From: Cyanobacteria bacterium J069
GTDB taxonomy: Bacteria > Cyanobacteriota > Cyanobacteriia > Elainellales > Elainellaceae
NCBI GenBank assembly: GCA_003695655.1
Contig: RFIF01000572.1
Location: forward strand, 1-35,514
Length of the DNA: 35,514 bases
Direction: 5' to 3'
In this document: positions 29,142 through 35,514 of the stretch, in pieces
How the letters are laid out: each line of letters opens with the position of its first letter
How positions within the stretch are numbered: the stretch's first letter is position 1
Notes under the pieces: generated by a model
The model's input: only the letters and a program-made list of their open reading frames with translations
Database searches by the model: none
What the model was told of the DNA's origin: nothing
Position numbers and translations under genes: made by a program

Positions 29142-29645
29142 CTACCCTTCACTACTCTTCGACTGTCCTCGCTGGGTAAAATCCTCTGGACTCAGGTTTG
29201 AAAGAAAATCACGAAACGCCTGACGCTCTGCTTCATCCGCATCTGTGTCTACCGGATAGGAGGCATCAGCGACCACTTCTTCCATCACCCAGATTGGGCT
29301 GCGCGTGCGAATCGCAATCACAATTGCATCGCTGGGGCGGGCGTCGATCTCCTTGCGCACCTCGCCCTGGCGGATCGTCAAGATGGCATAGAATGTGTTG
29401 TCTTGAAGCGAATGAATCACCACTCGTTCCACCGTCAAATCGCATTCATCCAGGATGTTGACCAGCAAATCATGGGTGAGGGGACGGGGTGGAGTCTGGT
29501 TTTCTATAGCGCTCATGATGGCTCGTGCCTGGTCATGAGCGATATAGATCGGAAGCTGCCGTCGTTCGGACGCATCCCGCAGTAGCACCAAAGGGCTGCG
29601 AGAGGCTGCCTCTAGGGCAATTCCAGCGACTTTCATCTCAATCAT
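29142..29645 (-). CDS. Bifunctional nuclease family protein (BFN/DUF151)
   Basis: MIEMKVAGIALEAASRSPLVLLRDASERRQLPIYIAHDQARAIMSAIENQTPPRPLTHDLLVNIL...IDARPSDAIVIAIRTRSPIWVMEEV. Confidence 0.92.
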   Translation of the reverse strand: MIEMKVAGIALEAASRSPLVLLRDASERRQLPIYIAHDQARAIMSAIENQTPPRPLTHDLLVNILDECDLTVERVVIHSLQDNTFYAILTIRQGEVRKEIDARPSDAIVIAIRTRSPIWVMEEVVADASYPVDTDADEAERQAFRDFLSNLSPEDFTQRGQSKSSEG

Positions 29646-30224
29646 TCATCTAGCCTCTAGAATCCGTTCAGCAAATAGAATGGAAAGGCGGGGACTGGAT
29701 TCGTGGAACCCTTGAGCTTGATATAGCCTAGCATCAAGCCCTATAGATTATGGGAGCAGGCTGGGGGAGCATTTGAAACCGCCCGATCGAACGCCGAGGG
29801 CTTTGAACTTTTACGGAGAATTGTCGAGTCCGGCAGTCTGAGACTCAGGAACTCAGTCTGCGATCGCCACAATTAGGTCAATCGCTTCGATCCTAGCCTC
29901 AGTCCAGTATGACAAGATCGATTAATGAGTTCAATCCGATCTGCGGGTCATCCGGCTGGTTTAAGTCAATCTAAATTGTTGATTTAGAATAAGCCCACTG
30001 CCTGGTGCACCTGCCTGGCTCACCTGCGCTGATCGATATCAGACCCCAAGTCTTAGGATTTTGGGTAGCGCCGAAAAAATCGTCTCCTTCAAGAGTGGAT
30101 TGAATTCCAGTATGCCCTGAAGCGCCGACCAATCCACAGCCGCAATTCTGAAGGTTTGCCAAAAAATCGGAGGTTTGTAACCGATTGATAAAGCAGCTTA
30201 GACCAAACAGGACAACTCTTTACA

Positions 30225-30254
30225 GATTGATACTTCACGGATTGATACTTCACG
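30225..30254. repeat. 15-bp tandem duplication gattgatacttcacg x2 in the BFN-ribE intergenic region
   Basis: Perfect copies 30225-30239 and 30240-30254. Confidence 0.9.
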
Positions 30255-30403
30255 GACAGTAGTCTTTATGAATCTGCCTGGGGATCTGTCCTGGGAATTG
30301 CTGGAATCTGATTTGCTCCTTTTTTGCAGCCGATTACAGCTTGCATGTGATCTATGAACTATCTACGAATGCCGCCGTCCCGCCATCCTCAGAAGCGATT
30401 CCC

Positions 30404-31084
30404 ATGTTCACTGGACTGATTCAAACCACAGGTACGCTGTCTGCCCTCAGCGAGACTGAAGTGCAGGTGATCTGCGATGATGCGAAGCTGATCCGCGACC
30501 TGGAACTGGGCGATAGTGTGGCGGTGGACGGGGTGTGCTTGACGGTAATGCGCTGCTTGAGCAACGGATTTGTGGCAGCAGTGTCGCCGGAGACGCTCGA
30601 TCGCACGGCTCTCGGACGACGCAACGCCGACTTGCCGGTCAACCTGGAGGCGTCGCTGCGGGTGGGCAGCAAGCTGGGCGGGCATTTTGTGACGGGGCAT
30701 GTGGACGGCGCGGGCTATCTAGAGTCTGCTGTCCCTACCGAAACTTCTTGGGAAATGCGGTTTTCGGTGGGCGATCGCCGGGTGGCGCGCTACATCGTGC
30801 CAAAGGGCAGCATTGCCGTGAATGGCATCAGTCTGACGGTGGCGGACTGCGACGCGACAGGCAGTTGGTTTACCGTGGCGGTGATTCCGCTGACCTACAC
30901 AGAAACCAACTTGCAGCACCTCCAGCCGGGCGATCGCGTCAATCTGGAAGGCGACATTCTGGGGAAATATGTTGAAAAATTTCTGCGACTAGGCGCGCCC
31001 GAAACATCACCCCAAACGACACAGCCCGAAGCACCACCCGATCGCCTAACGCCTGCTTTTCTAGCAGAACATGGCTATCTCTAG
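30404..31084 (+). CDS. ribE: Riboflavin synthase alpha chain
   Basis: MFTGLIQTTGTL...DLELGDSVAVDGVCLTV...GSKLGGHFVTGHVDGAG...IVPKGSIAVNGISLTV...VAVIPLTYTETNLQHLQPGDRVNLEGDILGKYVEK; two lumazine-binding repeats. Confidence 0.97.
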   Translation: MFTGLIQTTGTLSALSETEVQVICDDAKLIRDLELGDSVAVDGVCLTVMRCLSNGFVAAVSPETLDRTALGRRNADLPVNLEASLRVGSKLGGHFVTGHVDGAGYLESAVPTETSWEMRFSVGDRRVARYIVPKGSIAVNGISLTVADCDATGSWFTVAVIPLTYTETNLQHLQPGDRVNLEGDILGKYVEKFLRLGAPETSPQTTQPEAPPDRLTPAFLAEHGYL

Positions 31085-31124
31085 CGGACTTCGGGTTGAG
31101 CAGATTTCCGGGCACCAGCAGTCA

Positions 31125-31169
31125 GCCAGCGGCAGATTTGCCAGCGGCAGATTTGCCAGCGGCAGATTT
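31125..31169. repeat. Tandem repeat, 15-bp unit gccagcggcagattt x3 between convergent ribE and M23 genes
   Basis: Three perfect copies read directly. Confidence 0.95.
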
Positions 31170-31194
31170 GATAGATGCCGCCTTGCCAGGCACC

Positions 31195-32652
31195 CTATTC
31201 AGCGGCAGGTGCTTGCTGGGGAACGACCACAGTCGGCAGAGCAGCTTGCGTTTCTGTCACAGCAGATTTCGCAGTGGCAGCTTCAACTTCGGGCTTGGCG
31301 CGGTCTGCCAGCTTGCCAAAGTCCTGTAGCCCCTTAACCAGCACCGCCGACTCAGGGGCTTCAGACTTGGTAGGCGCTGCCTGAGCAAGCTGGAAGCCGT
31401 TAAACAAGCTGTTCAAGGCAGTTTGTAGCACCAGCCCTGCATCCAGCGCCACCCAGCCCTGCGGCGTTAGTTCCCGAAATTCAAAGTGGAGGTGCGGCCC
31501 GGTAGACAGCCCTGTGCTGCCGACTCGACCGATCACTTCACCCTGTTCGACCCGCTGCCCCGGCCGCACAAATAGCTCAGACATATGGGCATAGAGCGTT
31601 TGCTCCGTACCGTTGTTGTGTTGCAGCACAACCGTCAGCCCATAGCCCCGCAAATAGTCGGCAGTCTCGACTTGACCAGAAAAGGCTGCCAACACGGGCG
31701 TGCCTGTGGGTGCAGCTAAGTCTGTCCCGGCGTGGAACCGGGCGTCACCCGAAATCGGATGAATCCGCCAGCCAAACGCGGAGGAAATCGCCGCAGGCAT
31801 CGACAGTGGGAACATCAAGTGGGTGTTGCCGTTGCCTCGGAGCGCCAGTGGCCGAATCGTGCGGTTGTAGAAAGACTGGAGCGAGGCAACCGAGAGGCTG
31901 AGGGCACGTCCGCCAGTTGACGCAGCGCTGGCAGGAACCGCGCCGGGGATGTCACCAGCGGCGATCGCCCCTGTCCCTGGAATCGGCTTGCCCGTCTCTG
32001 GGTCAATTTGCGCGTTGAGGGAACCTGCTGCGCCCGCTCCCGAAATGCAGACGCTGTTGGGAACACCCGCCCCCGGTTGCAGCACGACCTGGCAGCCCGT
32101 AGACCGCTCTGAAAGCACCACGGGCGCTTGTCCGCTGCGGGTAGAACCCAGGTTATATTGCGGCGTATCGTCGATATAGACGTTGGTATAGTCTTGCGGA
32201 TTGAGCGAAGGCGCACTCACTGGCGCTGGCTGCCGCTCTGAAGACGCTGCGCTGGCAGGGCCACTGCTGCTGGCGGCTGGGCGAGCTGGTTCGGCGGATG
32301 GGTTGGCCGCAGGTGTAGGGGAGCGTTCTGCGACGGGGCGATCGACCGCTGGCCGGGGTAGTGCCGCAGGCTGGGCGGGTGCTTCAGCGGCGGGCGCAGA
32401 GCGATTGAGGCGGGGCACGCGGGCGGGCGCAGCAGGTTGGGGCGGGGGCGTGGATACGGCGGGCGAGAGCAACTCTTGAGCGCTGGGAACTGCTTCTGAG
32501 TCTTCGGCAGTTTGGGCGATCGCCATCGCAGTCGGCAAAAATCCGGTGCTTCCCAAAATGCTGAGTCCTAAGACCACGGATAAGGAGTGGCGGACGCTAT
32601 TAGCCTTCGCGGGAGCATTCTTTGCAGAGGTAGTGTTCCGATTCTGAGTCAT
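31195..32652 (-). CDS. M23-family metallopeptidase (murein endopeptidase-like), exported, Pro/Ala-rich N-terminal region
   Basis: ISSAFGWRIHPISGDARFHAGTDLAAPTGTPVLAAFSGQVETA...LQHNNGTEQTLYAHMSELFVRPGQRVEQGEVIGRVGSTGLSTGPHLHFEFR (HxxxxD and HLHFE zinc ligands); signal-like VVLGLSILGSTGFLPTAMAIAQ. Confidence 0.93.
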   Translation of the reverse strand: MTQNRNTTSAKNAPAKANSVRHSLSVVLGLSILGSTGFLPTAMAIAQTAEDSEAVPSAQELLSPAVSTPPPQPAAPARVPRLNRSAPAAEAPAQPAALPRPAVDRPVAERSPTPAANPSAEPARPAASSSGPASAASSERQPAPVSAPSLNPQDYTNVYIDDTPQYNLGSTRSGQAPVVLSERSTGCQVVLQPGAGVPNSVCISGAGAAGSLNAQIDPETGKPIPGTGAIAAGDIPGAVPASAASTGGRALSLSVASLQSFYNRTIRPLALRGNGNTHLMFPLSMPAAISSAFGWRIHPISGDARFHAGTDLAAPTGTPVLAAFSGQVETADYLRGYGLTVVLQHNNGTEQTLYAHMSELFVRPGQRVEQGEVIGRVGSTGLSTGPHLHFEFRELTPQGWVALDAGLVLQTALNSLFNGFQLAQAAPTKSEAPESAVLVKGLQDFGKLADRAKPEVEAATAKSAVTETQAALPTVVVPQQAPAAE

Positions 32653-32686
32653 CACAATTCCTGACAAACGAGTCCTGAGCAACGAG

Positions 32687-32708
32687 TTTTTGCACACTTT
32701 TTGCACAC
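32687..32708. repeat. 11-bp tandem duplication tttttgcacac x2 upstream of the M23 gene
   Basis: Perfect copies 32687-32697 and 32698-32708. Confidence 0.85.
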
Positions 32709-33190
32709 TTACTGCCTTGAGGCAGCTTGGATATCTGCCGCCGTGAGGCAGCGCCGACAGCTTAGACCAGCGGATCTCCGCACTGCTTCGCCAATGATCC
32801 TACTAAGAATCCGTAATCGTCACAGCACCCATACATGAGCTTAATGACGACTTCATCAACTCATGTAAATTTCGTGTCAAGCAGATCAATATTAGCCTTT
32901 CTTAACATGAAGTTGGGGTGCAGTGCTGCTTTCAGGGTGCCTCCCAAACTGGAACGGATCGCTGCATCCCGGATTACCAGGGAAATTAACCCCAAGCAGG
33001 TGGCGTACAGTCTGCCCAGCTTATTTCTGCTCAGACCTATTGCAGTTAGACGAACGCCTATGCAAGACAGACCTGTAGCAAAGCGGCACCTGGCAGCTTT
33101 CGCAGACTCCCCTTGTTCTAGGAGATTCTTCACGCTCGCGGGCAGTTGTTCAGGACAGCTAGAGGGCGATCGCTCCAACGGGTTTAGACT

Positions 33191-34036
33191 TTAGCCCGAG
33201 AAACAAGTTCCCACCGAATAGCCCAGACGCACACTCCCCGGTTGCAGCAACCGCCCTGGCTCGTCAGCCGTTTGCCGAGAGCGGACGTGCAGTTGCCCAT
33301 TTAGACTAATCCCTACAATTTCTACGGTTTCCTGAGTGGTTCCGGCATCCCCCACCAGGGTAATTGTCTGACCGCAGTTGCTTAGCAGCGCCTCGTAGTG
33401 TCGTCGCACTGCCTCCATGCCGCGCTGCTGCCAGTAGCGGTATCCCAACCGCAGCCCCTGGAGGGCGATCGCCACCAGTTCTTCCAGTGAGGCGATTTGA
33501 ATGTTGCACCCCTGGGTTTGCAGCGTTTTTAGATTGATCCCGATTTCTGGAACGGGGTTTGCCCAATTCAGACCGACGCCCACCACCGCTTGAGCAACCT
33601 GCCCCTGCTGCACTCGCGTCTCCGTCAGCACTCCGCCCAGCTTATGCCCAGAAACTACTAAATCGTTGAGCCATTTGAGCTGCACAGGCACGCCCGCCTG
33701 GCGCAGGGCAATCGCCACACCCCAGGCGCTCCACAGCGTAATTTGCGGGGACTGTGCTACGGGTAGCATCGGGCGAAAGCCCCAGGACAGGTATAGTCCG
33801 CCCGCCTGCGATTGCCACTGCCGTCCCCACTGTCCCCGCCCCGCTCGCTGCTGCTCGGCAATCACCACTACGTCCGCCGCTGCATCCTGCGCCAGCCCGT
33901 CCCAAGCAGCGCGATTTGTGGAGTCCAGCACATCGTAGATTTGGACGGTTAGCCCAGCGGTATCGGCCGCAACCGAGACGCCATCTAGCGCGATCGCCGG
34001 GAGCGCATCATAAAACTGGGTCAGGCTAAACGTCAT
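33191..34036 (-). CDS. birA: Biotin-[acetyl-CoA-carboxylase] ligase
   Basis: YDVLDSTNRAAWDGL...VVIAEQQRAGRGQWGRQWQSQAGGLYLSWGFRP...LKWLNDLVVSGHKLGGVLTET...VVGVGLNWANPVPE. Confidence 0.93.
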   Translation of the reverse strand: MTFSLTQFYDALPAIALDGVSVAADTAGLTVQIYDVLDSTNRAAWDGLAQDAAADVVVIAEQQRAGRGQWGRQWQSQAGGLYLSWGFRPMLPVAQSPQITLWSAWGVAIALRQAGVPVQLKWLNDLVVSGHKLGGVLTETRVQQGQVAQAVVGVGLNWANPVPEIGINLKTLQTQGCNIQIASLEELVAIALQGLRLGYRYWQQRGMEAVRRHYEALLSNCGQTITLVGDAGTTQETVEIVGISLNGQLHVRSRQTADEPGRLLQPGSVRLGYSVGTCFSG

Positions 34037-34070
34037 AAGTAAAAGGCAAAACAGGCAGCGCTATGCGGCG

Positions 34071-34105
34071 CTATTAAACGCTATTTATATCTATTAAACG
34101 CTATT
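34071..34105. repeat. 15-bp direct repeat ctattaaacgctatt x2 (5-nt spacer) upstream of birA
   Basis: Copies 34071-34085 and 34091-34105. Confidence 0.85.
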
Positions 34106-34124
34106 AAAAATGTGTGTGAATTAT

Positions 34125-34154
34125 GTGTGTGAACCGATGCTTCAGTTCACACAC
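34125..34154 (-). terminator. Hairpin between pntB and birA, possible pntB terminator
   Basis: gtgtgtgaac (34125-34134) and gttcacacac (34145-34154): perfect 10-bp stem, 10-nt loop; a T-rich run occurs about 14 nt further on the minus strand. Confidence 0.45.
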
Positions 34155-34230
34155 CCAGGGAAACCGCTCAGTTTATATCAGCAAGCTCGCTAGCGTCGAG
34201 AACTGCTGAGCGGTCATGCCCCGGCGCTGG

Positions 34231-35514
34231 CTACAGCTCCTTGACCCCAACCACAAGCTGCGCCACGACATCCTTTGCGCCGCCAAACAGCATCAGGGTT
34301 TTGTCCTGATAAAACAGCTCGTTTTCTACGCCAGCAAAGCCCTTGCTCATGCCGCGCTTGATCACGATCGTATGGGCCGCCTTCTCCACATCCAGGATGG
34401 GCATTCCGTAGATCGGGCTGTCGGTGTCGTGGGATGCGGCGGGGTTGACCACGTCGTTTGCGCCGATCACCAGCGCCACATCGGTATGTTCAAATTCGGG
34501 GTTGATCGCGTCCATGTCGTAGAGCTGAGGATAGGGCACGTTTGCCTCCGCCAGCAGCACGTTCATATGGCCGGGCATCCGCCCAGCAACCGGGTGAATC
34601 GCGTATTTCACATCCACGCCCAGGCGCTCTAGCTGATCCGCCAGTTCCCGAACCGCGTGCTGAGCCTGGGCCACTGCCATGCCATATCCGGGCACAATCA
34701 CCACCGATCGCGCGTAGCCCAGCATCATTGCCGCTTCTTCGCTATCGACCGAGTGAACCGTCTTGTCGGCGATCGCCCCAGTCGCCCCACCCGCGCTTTT
34801 TTCCTTGGCTTTGCTAAAGGCGCTAAACAGCACATTGGTCAGCGAACGGTTCATCGCCTTGCACATAATCTGTGTCAGGATGATCCCCGATGCGCCCACC
34901 AGCGCCCCCGAAATGATCAGCATATTGTTTTGCAAGACGAACCCGGCAGCGCTGGCGGCCAGACCCGAAAAGGAATTCAGCAGCGACACAGCTACGGGCA
35001 TATCCGCGCCGCCAATGGGAATGGCAAACAGCACACCCAAAATCAGCGAAATGCCCACCAGCAAAAGGAAAATCGTGGGATCATGGGGTTCCAAAATCAG
35101 CAGTCCGCTGCCCACCAGAAAGAGTCCCAGCAGCCCGATGCTGACAAAGCGCTGGAGCGGGAAGATGATTGGCACGCCGCTGAGCAGCTCTTGCAGCTTG
35201 GCAAAGGCCACCAGGCTGCCCGTCAGGGTGATGCCGCCAATCAACACGCTGAGGATGATGGTCAACACGCTGCCCAGCGGCAGCCCGGCGTCCGTGCCCA
35301 TCAGCCGCCAAAATTCCGCCATCGCCACCAGGGTCGATGCGCCGCCACCCAAGCCGTTTAGCAAGCCCACCATCTGGGGCATGGCGGTCATTTCCACCTT
35401 CTTTGCCATCACCACGCCCACGACAGAGCCGATGACGATCCCCACCAAAATCAGCGTGTAGTCCACCACGGCATGGTCGAGCAGCGTGGCGGCGATCGCC
35501 ACCAACATCCCCAC
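34231..35514 (-). CDS. pntB: NAD(P)(+) transhydrogenase (Re/Si-specific) subunit beta, possibly 5'-truncated by the window edge
   Basis: VGLLNGLGGGASTLVAMAEF...VLIGGITLTGSLVAFAKLQELLSG...IPIGGADMPVAVSLLNSFSGLAASAAGFVLQNNMLIISGALVGASGIILTQIMCKAMNRSL...VIVPGYGMAVAQAQHAVRELAD...HPVAGRMPGHMNVLLAEANVPYPQLYDMDAINPEF...VIGANDVVNPAA. Confidence 0.97.
   Translation of the reverse strand: MGMLVAIAATLLDHAVVDYTLILVGIVIGSVVGVVMAKKVEMTAMPQMVGLLNGLGGGASTLVAMAEFWRLMGTDAGLPLGSVLTIILSVLIGGITLTGSLVAFAKLQELLSGVPIIFPLQRFVSIGLLGLFLVGSGLLILEPHDPTIFLLLVGISLILGVLFAIPIGGADMPVAVSLLNSFSGLAASAAGFVLQNNMLIISGALVGASGIILTQIMCKAMNRSLTNVLFSAFSKAKEKSAGGATGAIADKTVHSVDSEEAAMMLGYARSVVIVPGYGMAVAQAQHAVRELADQLERLGVDVKYAIHPVAGRMPGHMNVLLAEANVPYPQLYDMDAINPEFEHTDVALVIGANDVVNPAASHDTDSPIYGMPILDVEKAAHTIVIKRGMSKGFAGVENELFYQDKTLMLFGGAKDVVAQLVVGVKEL

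Noticed and set aside
29971-30162. 63-aa minus ORF upstream of ribE
   Set aside because: No motif; sits in the long intergenic region without a convincing ribosome-binding site.
30255-30403. FMN riboswitch upstream of ribE
   Set aside because: The conserved RFN core was not found by eye in the ribE leader.
32835-33194. Opposing ORFs (32835..33194 + and 32861..33178 -) in the M23-birA gap
   Set aside because: Mutually overlapping, no family motif; likely intergenic.

Overview
This is a cyanobacterial chromosomal segment. Supporting signs are dense HIP1 octamers (GCGATCGC) and a cyanobacterial gene set: cpcT, Zur-type Fur regulator, Ycf49-like DUF2499, RarA with a C-terminal fusion, DUF4278 and CsaB. 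Most of the window is ordinary housekeeping: purQ (partial), purS, zur, ilvE, cpcT, ygfZ-like, GNAT, rarA fusion, exbD, exbB, TPR protein, TraX, rpsN, MMADHC-like, DUF1269, csaB, DUF2499, bifunctional nuclease, ribE, M23 peptidase, birA and pntB (partial). The less ordinary parts are as follows. (1) A 91-bp MITE-like element at 3239-3329 has 23-bp terminal inverted repeats (20/23 matching) and a perfect 8-bp target-site duplication (gcaagaag). (2) A second palindromic MITE-like element lies at about 2693-2770. (3) A minus-strand secretion-like cluster at 5283-9759 holds a parvulin PPIase, a PPC-domain protein with a C-terminal domain I cannot assign, and a Calx-beta/RTX-like repeat protein. 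(4) A 1199-aa STAND NTPase (N-terminal HTH-like region, NB-ARC, pentapeptide-like linker, 14 WD40 repeats) overlaps by 14 nt a RarA ATPase fused to a methyltransferase-like domain. (5) An ExbD has a long Pro/Gly-rich repetitive periplasmic tail. (6) Several short intergenic tandem repeats have unit lengths of 11-16 bp. (7) A long polypyrimidine tract, G-quadruplex-capable on the opposite strand, lies directly upstream of purQ. No CRISPR array, rRNA or convincing tRNA was seen. All family assignments come from reading motifs; no database search was run.
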